Part shown: positions 34,991-43,818 of the stretch, in pieces
Position numbering within the stretch: the first letter of the stretch is position 1
Layout: each line of letters begins with the position of its first letter
Assembly: GCF_034928825.1 (NCBI RefSeq)
Contig: NZ_JAYFUL010000009.1
Coordinates: 1 to 64,000, forward strand
Direction of reading: 5' to 3'
DNA from: Arcicella aquatica
GTDB lineage: Bacteria > Bacteroidota > Bacteroidia > Cytophagales > Spirosomataceae
DNA: 64,000 nt
The notes under the pieces: generated by a model
The model's input: only the letters and a program-made list of their open reading frames with translations
The model's database searches: none
Told to the model about the DNA's origin: nothing
Made by a program: the position numbers and the translations under genes

Positions 34991-36109
34991 TTACCTCACA
35001 TCTTTCTTTCTGTTTTTTTCATAATCTTCAAAAATAAACTCTCCGAGTCCTTTTAATGAAGAATAATATGCTCGTCCATTATTAATCTTGGTGAATTCTT
35101 GTACGAATTCCTTTAGATATTGGTCACGAGCAATCATAAAAGTTGTTACTGGAATTTTTAAACGACGACACTGCGCCGCTAAGGTTAACGTTTTGTTTAG
35201 TATTTTTTTATCTAAGCCAAATGAATTTTTATAATAGCGAATCCCTTCTTTTAAACAAGTAGGTTTGCCGTCGGTTATCATAAAAATCTGTTTGTTTTTA
35301 TTCTTTCTTCTTCTCAATAAATCCATGGCAAGTTCCAAGCCTGCCACAGTATTGGTATGATATGGGCCAACTTCTAAATAAGGTAAATCTCTTACTTGAA
35401 TCTGCCAAGCATCGTTCCCAAAAACAATAACATCCAAAGTGTCTTTTGGATATTTGGTCATAATTAACTCCGCCATTGCCATCGCAACCTTTTTAGCAGG
35501 CGTGATTCTGTCTTCGCCATACAAAATCATCGAATGTGAAATATCAATCATCAAAACGGTAGAAGTCTGGGCTTTATATTCCTTGTCAACGATTTCTAGG
35601 TCGTTTTCCGTCAACATAAAGTTTTCTACACCATTATTGATTTGCGCATTTCTGATAGATTCCGTCATTGCGATTTGATCCATCGCATCCCCAAATTGAA
35701 ACTCTCGGCGGTCGGTATTGTTTTCATCTCCAGTGCCTTGATAGGGCGTTCTATGATTCCCGTTTGAGCCTGTTTTCTTTAATTTACCAAAAATCTCATC
35801 TAGCGACTGTTTTCTGATACTTTGCTCACCTTTTGAAGTAAGGATTGGTTCTTCCTCACCTTCTTCATTTTTTTCTTCTTTGATATAGCCCTTTGATTTC
35901 AAGTCATCAATAAAATCGGCTATTCCATAAGAATTATCAGTAAGGTTATATTGTTTATCTAATGAAGTCAACCATGTTAAAGCCTCCGAAACATTGCCAG
36001 CAGTCATGGTAACTAGTTGATTAAAAATGTCTAAGAGCTGGTCGAATTTGGCTTTTTTGCCGTCTTCGGCTTCCTGAGGAATATATTCTGAAAAACGATA
36101 GCCAAGCAT
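34991..36109 (-). CDS. VWA-domain protein, partner of the AAA+ ATPase
   Basis: A 372-residue cytoplasmic protein. The first half is helical and acidic (GEEEPILTSKGEQSIRKQSL); the second, about 185-360, is a von Willebrand A domain with an intact metal site: DISHS (DxSxS), a threonine in NTVAGLELAMDLL and ITDGKPT. It resembles the BchD/CoxE-like partners of MoxR ATPases. It is the first gene of the minus-strand unit with the small protein and the ATPase. Confidence 0.88.
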   Translation of the reverse strand: MLGYRFSEYIPQEAEDGKKAKFDQLLDIFNQLVTMTAGNVSEALTWLTSLDKQYNLTDNSYGIADFIDDLKSKGYIKEEKNEEGEEEPILTSKGEQSIRKQSLDEIFGKLKKTGSNGNHRTPYQGTGDENNTDRREFQFGDAMDQIAMTESIRNAQINNGVENFMLTENDLEIVDKEYKAQTSTVLMIDISHSMILYGEDRITPAKKVAMAMAELIMTKYPKDTLDVIVFGNDAWQIQVRDLPYLEVGPYHTNTVAGLELAMDLLRRRKNKNKQIFMITDGKPTCLKEGIRYYKNSFGLDKKILNKTLTLAAQCRRLKIPVTTFMIARDQYLKEFVQEFTKINNGRAYYSSLKGLGEFIFEDYEKNRKKDVR

Positions 36110-36226
36110 ATTTATATATAGGATTGATGAAAATGGAGTGCTATTTTTTTTGCACAGTATAAATATAAAACAAAAACTTTAGCGAATGGGTTTAATTATC
36201 GTTGATATTAATGATAATAAATAAAA

Positions 36227-36264
36227 AAAACCATACTTTTAGCCTTAACTAAACGTATGGTTTT
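36227..36264 (-). terminator. Terminator of the propeller lipoprotein gene
   Basis: AAAACCATAC (36227-36236) pairs with GTATGGTTTT (36255-36264); eight T follow on the minus strand. Confidence 0.85.
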
Positions 36265-36293
36265 AATAAAAAATATTTAGAGACTCAGTAAAA

Positions 36294-37805
36294 TTATAGG
36301 GTATTTGGCTTATAAACCTTGATTACGCCATCGTTTTCGCTACTAACTACTAGCAAACTTTTTTGGGTAGGGCTATTTTTCGCAGGAATAAATAATACGC
36401 CTTCTGGAGCATCTCCGCATTTCAAAATTTGTAAAAATACAGGACTTGTTGGAATCGTAACATCATAAACTGCTACCGCATCAACACGTTCCATCCCTAC
36501 AAAGGCTACTTTTTTGTTTCCAACAGTACCCACTGTAATACCCTCTGGTTCTACAGATTTATCGTCACTTCTGGTATCATCATAAAGATTAGGTACGGCA
36601 ATTACTTTAGTATCAAGCTCGTTTTTGCTATCAAATACCAATGTTCCGTCATTACCATTCCAAACACTGAAAGAACGAGCGCCTAAAGAGTAAAGAAAAT
36701 CATAGTCACCATCACCATCTGTATCACCTAAAGTAGTTGTTACGTTTAATCTACCCGCTTTTTCAGCCTTAATAAGGTCAGTTGCATTTGGGAAAGCAGT
36801 AGCATCCAATTTCAAAGCACTTACTCTTTTGATTTCAGAAAAAGCATCATATTCTCTAGCATCACCTTCGTTGGCAGTAAATAAATAAGGAATTCCTGCA
36901 TGTTGCATAAAAGCAATGGCATCAGGCTGGTACATTCCTTTTATATTAGTCCATTTACTTAGCGCTATGACATTATCTCTGTCACTAATATCAACTGCAT
37001 TAGCATCGACGCCATAGTCTTTGAAGCCTAAAGGAAGAATAGCCGTAATCGTTTTAGTTTCAAGGTTCAATTTTGCGATAGCATTATTTTCTTGAAGCGT
37101 TACCCAAGCCGTTTTTGAATCGTCAGCTACTGCGATATATTCAGGCTCGATGTCTTTCGCAAAAGTAGCATTTAAACCAAATATTCTAAGTCCTTTAGCC
37201 ATTAAAGCTGTTTGCTGACTTGCAAAACCAGAAAAATCTAAGGTAGTTACAGCATAATTTTCGTTTACTGAAATAATTGAAATAGAACCAACAGGGTCAT
37301 TTTTATAAGTAGCATCTGGTTCTCCTTCGTTGGCCGTCAGAATCAAGTTGCCATCTGGTGAATAAGTAATCATATCAGGCAAAGCACCTACCGTAATTAC
37401 TTTTACTTCCTTATAGTCAGCTGTATTAAATACTGCTACTTTACCATTTTCTTGCTTATTCAACGACTCAATAGCAGCTGCTAATTTACCGTTTGAAACC
37501 GCAACACTATTTACTGCTCCACCATAAGGTGCCATGCTAATCGAACTGATGACTTTCATTTTGGTTGGGTCAGCAAAATCAATCACATCAATTTTATTGA
37601 CTGTACTATTATTCACCACAAATAAGCGTTTGGTTTGAGGGTCATAGGCCGAAATCTCTGCCGCACCAGCATCACCAATATCAATGCTTCCTATTTCAGC
37701 AAAAGTAGCAGCATCTTCATTTACAAAAAACTCTGCTTCATCTTTATTGCAACTTATTAATAGGGTTGTTAGTAAAAGGGAAAGGGATAGGAATGTTCTT
37801 TTCAT
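36294..37805 (-). CDS. Choice-of-anchor I family lipoprotein (beta-propeller)
   Basis: The 503-residue protein begins with a lipoprotein signal (LLLTTLLISCNKDEAEFF; Cys19 the lipidation site) and continues as a seven-bladed-propeller-like domain of the choice-of-anchor I type. Repeated blade motifs include DMITYSPDGNLILTANEGEPDA, YLFTANEGDAREYD and GVLFIPAKNSPT. Similar proteins occur near phosphatases and on cell surfaces; the ligand is unknown. TAGTTTTG on the minus strand (37819-37826) may be its -7 element. Confidence 0.85.
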   Translation of the reverse strand: MKRTFLSLSLLLTTLLISCNKDEAEFFVNEDAATFAEIGSIDIGDAGAAEISAYDPQTKRLFVVNNSTVNKIDVIDFADPTKMKVISSISMAPYGGAVNSVAVSNGKLAAAIESLNKQENGKVAVFNTADYKEVKVITVGALPDMITYSPDGNLILTANEGEPDATYKNDPVGSISIISVNENYAVTTLDFSGFASQQTALMAKGLRIFGLNATFAKDIEPEYIAVADDSKTAWVTLQENNAIAKLNLETKTITAILPLGFKDYGVDANAVDISDRDNVIALSKWTNIKGMYQPDAIAFMQHAGIPYLFTANEGDAREYDAFSEIKRVSALKLDATAFPNATDLIKAEKAGRLNVTTTLGDTDGDGDYDFLYSLGARSFSVWNGNDGTLVFDSKNELDTKVIAVPNLYDDTRSDDKSVEPEGITVGTVGNKKVAFVGMERVDAVAVYDVTIPTSPVFLQILKCGDAPEGVLFIPAKNSPTQKSLLVVSSENDGVIKVYKPNTL

Positions 37806-38005
37806 TTCTTTTTTTCTGCAAAACTAGGTTCGACAAAAAATAAGCTTGTTAACTGTAGGTTAATTTTGGGTTAATTAATCTCCCGACAACACTAAAATTG
37901 TAAGGATTATATCATTATTTATAATTCATTTTGATATTAAATAATTGATTTAAAGTCTGTTATTAGTTGTTGTTTAAATTAAGTCTAAATAAATTATTTG
38001 GTTTG
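37806..38005. other. Divergent control region, distal part
   Basis: This stretch lies between the lipoprotein gene (minus) and the TonB receptor (plus). It holds the outer operator-like copy ATTAAGTCTAAAT (37978-37990) and a weaker TTTAAAGTCTG near 37949. No gene is seen. Confidence 0.5.
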
Positions 38006-38037
38006 TTTGGATTTAGTCTAAATAGGCTATAATTTTG
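38006..38037 (+). promoter_or_regulatory. Promoter and overlapping palindromic operator of the TonB receptor
   Basis: TTTG (38006-38009), a 20-bp spacer and TAATTTTG (38030-38037) form a near-ideal Bacteroidota promoter. The spacer contains the palindrome ATTTAG-T-CTAAAT (38011-38023). A 12/13 match lies at 37978-37990, 33 bp upstream. The TTTAGnCTAAA core resembles DtxR-class metal-repressor sites, which is an inference. The start codon lies some 205 nt downstream, a long leader. Confidence 0.7.
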
Positions 38038-38249
38038 CGTCAGTAAATAATAACAAATCAATTGAGCGCTGAAGAAAGCGATATGCTCATTAGAGAAAAA
38101 TATCTTATAATAGCCTCTAAACCTACTCTTATAATCAATAACCGATAAAAAAGGATTTTCTTAGTCAATGTTTTTATTGGCCAAAACCCCTTATCACAAA
38201 TATATTTTTTGATTAAATGCTTAGAATTAGTCCAAATAAAATAATAAAC

Positions 38250-40622
38250 ATGAAAAACTCTATTAAATCTTTCTACTTAGTAATTCTTTTTTTAGTTACT
38301 GGAAGTGCTGTTTCTTTTGCTCAGACTGGAAGTATTAAAGGAAAAGTAACTGATAAAAGCGGCGAACCCATTCAATTTGTAAATATTAGCATCAAAGAAA
38401 CAAAACTAGGAGCTATCTCTAACGAAGATGGAGAGTTCCTCATTAAAAATATAAATGCTGGACAAGTAACATTAGTGATGCAATTTGTAGGGCTTAAAAC
38501 CTTAGAAAGTAAAGTAAATGTTAAAGCTGGTGCAGTAAGCGAAACCAATTTCTCTTTAGAAGAAGGTTCAAATGAACTATCTGAGGTAACTGTAATGGGA
38601 GTACAATCGGCAAATGAGAAAGTTGTAACCATTGGTAAAATTGCTATTAAACCAATGGATTTACCGCAAGCAGTTGCTACAATTGATAGAACTGTATTGG
38701 AACGCCAACAAGTATTACGTTTAAGTGACGCCTTAATGAATGCCAACGGGGTGTATATCATGGGGAATACGGGTGGTTATCAAGAAGAAATTGCGGGACG
38801 CGGTTTTGCTTTTGGGAGTTCAAATACTTTTAAAAATGGAGCTAGATATTTTAATGGAACTTTACCTGAAATGTCCTCAATAGAAAAAGTAGAAATCATG
38901 AAAGGAAGTACTGCTATCTTATTCGGAAACGTTGCAGCAGGTGGTATTTTAAACTTAGTAACTAAAAAACCAAAATTTGAATCGGGTGGGTCGGTTTCAA
39001 TGCGTTTAGGTTCTTATGACTTTTACAAACCCATTGTCGATTTATACGGTTCTATACTTGGAAGTAAAAATGTAGCTTATCGTATCAATGGGACTTATGA
39101 AAAAGGGAATAGTTTCCGTGAAAATGTAAATTCAGAAAGAGTATATGTTAATCCTTCTTTATTGTTCAAATTGAGTGATAAAACTGAAATTATCTTAGAG
39201 GGTGACTATATGAAAGACCGTAGAACTGCTGATTTTGGTATTGGAGCTATTAATTATGTTATTACAGATTTACCTCGTGAAAAATTCATCGGTGTGAAGT
39301 GGTCTTATTTCGACATTAAACAACAATCAGCTAACGTTACCATTAATCATCAAATTAATAATAACTGGAAAATTTCAGGAACTGGTGCTTATAGAGCTTA
39401 TCAAAGTGAATTATTTGCTACAACTCGCCCAACTACCATTGCAGCAAATGGTAACTTGGTAAGAAGTATCCAACGCTCTGAAGTTGATGAAAAATATTTT
39501 ATGGGGCAAGTTGATTTAACAGGGCAGTTCAAAACAGGGAAAATTGAACATAATGTTTTGATAGGTACTGATGTTGATAGCTATAATACTAAAACTACTT
39601 CATTTACATCAGCAGTTTATGACACCATCAATGTATTTAATGCTGAAATTATCGACAAACGTAGCGATAGACCAAACTTAGCTACCAATACAATTACTAC
39701 TGCACCTGTGAATCGTGTAGGTGTTTATGCACAAGATTTGATAAGTTTTTCAGATAAATTCAAATTCTTAGCTGGTTTACGTTATAGCTATCAAGAAACA
39801 AAAAGTTCTGTACTAACTGTAAAAACAAATGCAACAGCAGAATCTTCTGCTTATGATGATGCCCTTTCTCCACGTTTAGGTTTGGTGTATCAACCGAATA
39901 AGCGTATGGCTTTCTTCAGTAGTTACTCAAATTCCTTTACCTTGAATACTGGTGTTGATATTTATGGAACAGCTCTTAAACCATCATTGATTGACCAAAT
40001 AGAATTGGGTATGAAAAATGAATTATTCAATGGTTTAGTTTCTGCAAACGTTACGGTTTATCAAATCAAAAACAGTAATTTGGCTCAAACAGCATTATTT
40101 GATAAAGACGGTAAGGCTAATAGCAATGCTAATATCAAAGAGCTAGCAGGTGAAGTAACTAGCCAAGGAGTTGAAGTTGATTTGAAAAGTAAGCCATTTT
40201 TAGGGTTTTCATTAATGGCTGGTTACAGTTATAACGAAACAAAATATACAAAAAGTAATATTTACATCGTAGGAAGTTTATTAAGATACAATCCAAATCA
40301 TACAGCCAATTCGAGTATCTATTATACCTTCTCAGGTACTAAATTAAAAGGGTTGAATCTTGGATTAACAGCAATGTATTTTGGAGAAAGAGTTGCTGGT
40401 CGCTCAACAAGATTAACTGTTGCGAACGATGCTTTTAAATTGATTACAGTAAATGCTTATACACAAATAGATGCAAGTATCGGATACAATTTCAAAAAGT
40501 ATTCAGTTAGAGGAAAAGTATCCAATATTCTAAATGAAATGAGCTATAATATTCATGATGATAACTCAGTAAATCCGATAGCACCAAGAATGTTCTCACT
40601 TACTGTAGCGTATAAATGGTAG
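38250..40622 (+). CDS. TonB-dependent siderophore-type receptor
   Basis: Using the ATG at 38250 (MKNSIKSFYLVILFLVTGSAVSFAQ) gives a proper signal peptide and 790 residues. A carboxypeptidase-like beta domain (KGKVTDKSGEPIQFVNISIKE) precedes the plug (RQQVLRLSDALMNANGVYIM, VEIMKGSTAILFGNVAAGG) and a 22-strand barrel ending LTVAYKW. The GRGF and YGSA-free plug and the FhuA-like barrel (GVYAQDLISFSDKFKFLAGLR) fit ferric-siderophore receptors. ExbB/ExbD in this window could drive it. Its promoter carries a likely metal-repressor operator. Confidence 0.9.
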   Translation: MKNSIKSFYLVILFLVTGSAVSFAQTGSIKGKVTDKSGEPIQFVNISIKETKLGAISNEDGEFLIKNINAGQVTLVMQFVGLKTLESKVNVKAGAVSETNFSLEEGSNELSEVTVMGVQSANEKVVTIGKIAIKPMDLPQAVATIDRTVLERQQVLRLSDALMNANGVYIMGNTGGYQEEIAGRGFAFGSSNTFKNGARYFNGTLPEMSSIEKVEIMKGSTAILFGNVAAGGILNLVTKKPKFESGGSVSMRLGSYDFYKPIVDLYGSILGSKNVAYRINGTYEKGNSFRENVNSERVYVNPSLLFKLSDKTEIILEGDYMKDRRTADFGIGAINYVITDLPREKFIGVKWSYFDIKQQSANVTINHQINNNWKISGTGAYRAYQSELFATTRPTTIAANGNLVRSIQRSEVDEKYFMGQVDLTGQFKTGKIEHNVLIGTDVDSYNTKTTSFTSAVYDTINVFNAEIIDKRSDRPNLATNTITTAPVNRVGVYAQDLISFSDKFKFLAGLRYSYQETKSSVLTVKTNATAESSAYDDALSPRLGLVYQPNKRMAFFSSYSNSFTLNTGVDIYGTALKPSLIDQIELGMKNELFNGLVSANVTVYQIKNSNLAQTALFDKDGKANSNANIKELAGEVTSQGVEVDLKSKPFLGFSLMAGYSYNETKYTKSNIYIVGSLLRYNPNHTANSSIYYTFSGTKLKGLNLGLTAMYFGERVAGRSTRLTVANDAFKLITVNAYTQIDASIGYNFKKYSVRGKVSNILNEMSYNIHDDNSVNPIAPRMFSLTVAYKW

Positions 40623-40647
40623 TAATGTACAAAAGTAAAATTTTTAG

Positions 40648-40680
40648 AAAAGCTTCACATTCAATGTGGAGCTTTTTTCT
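40648..40680 (+). terminator. Terminator of the TonB receptor gene
   Basis: AAAAGCTTCACAT (40648-40660) pairs with ATGTGGAGCTTTT (40664-40676), one T-G wobble, with a T-run to 40678. Confidence 0.88.
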
Positions 40681-40858
40681 TTTTTATAACCATTACAACC
40701 TCCTAATAAATGAAAATGGCTTTGGAAAATGATCAGAAGGAATCAATTGGTTAGAAATTTTCTAAGATTACACCAAAATAATATTCAAGTCAACAATCAC
40801 TTTGAATGAATTTTATCAAGAATCGCGATAAATCTAAGTAAGATTCTGCCCTTTATTC

Positions 40859-40888
40859 TTTAAAACTAGTAGAGTATTGGTATATTTG
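40859..40888 (+). promoter_or_regulatory. Promoter of thrA
   Basis: TTTA (40859-40862), an 18-bp spacer and TATATTTG (40881-40888) match the Bacteroidota form. Transcription would begin near 40894 and leave a leader of close to 100 nt. Confidence 0.55.
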
Positions 40889-40911
40889 TCGCTCATAAAA
40901 TTATCAAATAA

Positions 40912-40966
40912 AAAACCTGCTGTTGTAAAGCAGTCGGAGTGAATATAGGAGGAAAATATTCATCCC
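40912..40966 (+). promoter_or_regulatory. Structured leader of thrA
   Basis: Two hairpins lie in the thrA leader. CTGCT (40917-40921) pairs with AGCAG (40929-40933). A longer stem, 40936-40946 with 40956-40966, is closed by the purine loop AGGAGGAAA. There is no leader peptide and no terminator-like T-run, so a ligand- or protein-binding element or an RNA-stability element is possible. I cannot match it to a known riboswitch class. Confidence 0.45.
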
Positions 40967-40991
40967 ATACCACTCAATCAATTAAATCATT

Positions 40992-43448
40992 ATGAAAGTT
41001 TTAAAATTTGGAGGAACTTCTTGTGGTACTACTGAAAGTATCAAAGCAGTATTAGGGATTATTAAAAGCAAGCAAGCTAAAGAGGAAAGAATTGCAGCCG
41101 TATTTTCGGCAATGGGAGGGGTAACCAACCAATTGTTGAAAGCAGGAGACTTAGCTTCTACGAATGATACATCTTACTTCGACATTGTAAAGGGAATTGA
41201 AGACCGTCATTTCACAGTTGTACGTGCATTAATTGACGTAAAATCTCAGTCGAAAGTATTTGCTAATATTCGTACCATTATTAATGAATTAGAAGACCTA
41301 CTGAAAGGTGTTTCTTTGATTCGTGAAATCTCTGCCCGAACATCCGACTTGATTGTAAGTTTTGGAGAGCGACTTTCAACCACATTAATTCATGAAATTC
41401 TTCATGCACAAGGAGTTGACTGTCAGTTTTTAGATGCGCGTAAAGTAATAAGAACTGATGCCAATTTTGGCATGGCAGCTGTGAATTTTGAAGTGACCAA
41501 TCGCCTGATTCAGGAACATTTTTCAAAAACAAGGTCTCTTCAGTTGATTACAGGCTTTATTGGTTCAACCGAAAAAGGAGAAACAACAACATTGGGGCGT
41601 GGAGGTTCTGATTATACGGGTTCCATTTTCGGAGCGGCTTTGAATGCTTCAGAAATTGAAATTTGGACTGATGTAGATGGAATGATGACTGCTGACCCTA
41701 GAAAGGTGAAAAATGCCTTCACCATTCCAACGATTACTTATGCGGAGGCAATGGAATTGACCCACTTTGGGGCAAAAGTAATTTATCCACCATCATTACA
41801 ACCTGCTTTTACAAAAAATATCCCGATTAGGGTTCTAAATACATTTAATACAGACTTTATCGGAACGGTTGTTAACCGTACTGCCGAATCGTCTGAATAC
41901 ATCATCACGGGTATCAGCTCGATTGATAATCTGGCTTTGGTCAACTTACAAGGCTCTGGTATGATTGGTGTTGCGGGTGTTTCCGCTAAATTATTTACCG
42001 TATTAGCAAAACACAAAATATCGGTTATCCTGATTTCTCAAGCATCTTCTGAACACTCTATCTGTTTTGCCATAGAACCATCTGCATCAGTAGCAGTAAA
42101 AGCTTTACTAGAAGATGAGTTCAAAACAGAAATTGCTGATGGTGATGTAGAAGGTATAGACATTCAAGAAAACCTTTCGGTAATAGCCGTGGTAGGAGAG
42201 GGAATGCGTCGCCATACAGGGGTAAGCGGTAAACTGTTTTCGGTATTAGGCAAGAACGGTATTAATATCGTAGCGACAGCTCAAGGGTCTTCAGAATTAA
42301 ATATTTCAGTAGTAATTGAGAAGAAAGACATTTCAAAAGCATTGAATGTTATCCATGATTCTTTCTTCTTCTCGCAAGCAAAAACGTTGAACCTTTTCCT
42401 TGTAGGAACAGGTTTGATAGGAAAAGCACTCTTGGAACAAATACAAGGACAAGAAAATTATCTTTCTAAATACAAAGCCTTGAAGATTAATTTAGTAGGA
42501 GTAATGAATTCTAAGAAAATGCTGATTGATGCACAAGGAATTCCGATGGAAAATTGGGAAGAAGAACGTGACGGGAAAGGGAAACCTGCTGAGATTTGGG
42601 CATTTGTAGAAGAAGCAAAAAGATTAAATTTACCTAATTCAATCTTTGCAGATTGTACAGCCAATAAAGAGATTCATAATTACTACTTAGGCTTATTCGA
42701 AGCCAATATTTCGGTAGTAACGCCTAATAAAGTAGCCAATTCTGGTCGTTATGAAGACTATGCTTTATTGCATAGAACAGCCTTGAAAAAAGGAGTGAAG
42801 TTCTTGTATGAAACCAATGTAGGAGCAGGCTTACCCGTTATTAATACGTTACAAGGTTTGATTTCGTCGGGAGATAGATTTGAGAAAATAGAAGGCGTAT
42901 TATCTGGTACTTTATCTTATATCTTCAATAATTTCAAAGCAGGCGTAAAATTTGCAGATATCGTTCGCGAGGCTAAGGTAAAAGGTTATACAGAACCAGA
43001 CCCACGTGAAGATTTAAGTGGAATGGACGTAGCCCGTAAGATTTTGATTTTAGGGAGAGAAATAGGTTTACGTCTTGAACCAGAAGATGTTGAAATCTTG
43101 AAATTATTGCCAGAAAATTGTGAAACAGCACCTACGGTAGAGGATTTCTTCAAGGAGTTGGAAGTATCTAATAGTTATTTTGAAGGAATGGTAAACGAAG
43201 CAGAAGCAAAAGGAGAAGTATTAAGATTTATCGCTACTTTAGAAAACAATAAGATTACAATTGGTGTAAGAAGTATCGGAAAAACACATCCGTTTTATAT
43301 GATGGATGGTGCTGACAATGTGATTTCGTTCACCACAAAACGTTATCATGACCGCCCATTGGTGATTAAAGGGCCAGGAGCAGGAGCAGAAGTAACGGCA
43401 TCAGGCGTATTTGCAGATATTGTTGCGATTGGGAGTTATTTGGCTTAA
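40992..43448 (+). CDS. thrA: Bifunctional aspartokinase / homoserine dehydrogenase
   Basis: This enzyme carries out the first and third steps from aspartate to threonine. Residues about 1-300 are the kinase (KFGGTSCGTTES, then GRGGSDYTGSIFGAAL); about 315-460 hold two ACT domains (ISVILISQASSEHSI, INIVATAQGSSELNISVV) for feedback by threonine; about 465-818 are the dehydrogenase (LVGTGLIGKALLEQI, ETNVGAGLPVINTL, GTLSYIFNNF). 818 residues is the normal length for fused ThrA. The downstream genes are not thrB but a small gene and an ATPase pair; thrB comes 2.5 kb later. Confidence 0.97.
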   Translation: MKVLKFGGTSCGTTESIKAVLGIIKSKQAKEERIAAVFSAMGGVTNQLLKAGDLASTNDTSYFDIVKGIEDRHFTVVRALIDVKSQSKVFANIRTIINELEDLLKGVSLIREISARTSDLIVSFGERLSTTLIHEILHAQGVDCQFLDARKVIRTDANFGMAAVNFEVTNRLIQEHFSKTRSLQLITGFIGSTEKGETTTLGRGGSDYTGSIFGAALNASEIEIWTDVDGMMTADPRKVKNAFTIPTITYAEAMELTHFGAKVIYPPSLQPAFTKNIPIRVLNTFNTDFIGTVVNRTAESSEYIITGISSIDNLALVNLQGSGMIGVAGVSAKLFTVLAKHKISVILISQASSEHSICFAIEPSASVAVKALLEDEFKTEIADGDVEGIDIQENLSVIAVVGEGMRRHTGVSGKLFSVLGKNGINIVATAQGSSELNISVVIEKKDISKALNVIHDSFFFSQAKTLNLFLVGTGLIGKALLEQIQGQENYLSKYKALKINLVGVMNSKKMLIDAQGIPMENWEEERDGKGKPAEIWAFVEEAKRLNLPNSIFADCTANKEIHNYYLGLFEANISVVTPNKVANSGRYEDYALLHRTALKKGVKFLYETNVGAGLPVINTLQGLISSGDRFEKIEGVLSGTLSYIFNNFKAGVKFADIVREAKVKGYTEPDPREDLSGMDVARKILILGREIGLRLEPEDVEILKLLPENCETAPTVEDFFKELEVSNSYFEGMVNEAEAKGEVLRFIATLENNKITIGVRSIGKTHPFYMMDGADNVISFTTKRYHDRPLVIKGPGAGAEVTASGVFADIVAIGSYLA

Positions 43449-43470
43449 TTACAGTTAAAATCTTACGATT

Positions 43471-43719
43471 ATGAACCTTATTTTAGAAAATGTTCAGCCC
43501 AAACATATTACGTTAATTCAGGAATTAGCGAAGACTTTGCACTTCCAAGTAAAGGAAGACAGCAGTACTAAGAAGACTAAAAAGCGACTTACTCCTGAAC
43601 AAAGAGAATTTGTTGAAGACTTAAAAGAGGCATTAGTACAAGTAGATTTGCATCAGCAAGGTAAGATTGAGTTGCAGACTTTTGATGAAATGATGAATGA
43701 GCTTAAAGAAGAAAATTAG
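43471..43719 (+). CDS. Small antitoxin-like protein without visible toxin
   Basis: An 82-residue charged protein (MNLILENVQPKHITLIQELA, then a lysine-rich linker KKTKKRLTPEQRE and the helix FVEDLKEALVQVDLHQQGK). This layout, a short strand followed by helices ending QTFDEMMNELKEEN, is like antitoxins of RelE/ParE-type pairs that bind DNA with one end and toxin with the other. No toxin gene is adjacent. It starts 22 bp after thrA and so is probably on its transcript. Assignment is tentative. Confidence 0.6.
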   Translation: MNLILENVQPKHITLIQELAKTLHFQVKEDSSTKKTKKRLTPEQREFVEDLKEALVQVDLHQQGKIELQTFDEMMNELKEEN

Positions 43720-43818
43720 AAGAAGAGACGTTCAACAGTCAACAAAATTTCTGTTATTACTGAATGTCTTACTATTTGTTAGAATTTCATTATATTTTAG
43801 GTTGAATAAAAAGAAAAG

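Noticed and set aside
40947..40955. AGGAGG as a Shine-Dalgarno site for thrA
   Set aside because: It is about 40 nt from the start codon and in a hairpin loop; Bacteroidota rarely use such sites.
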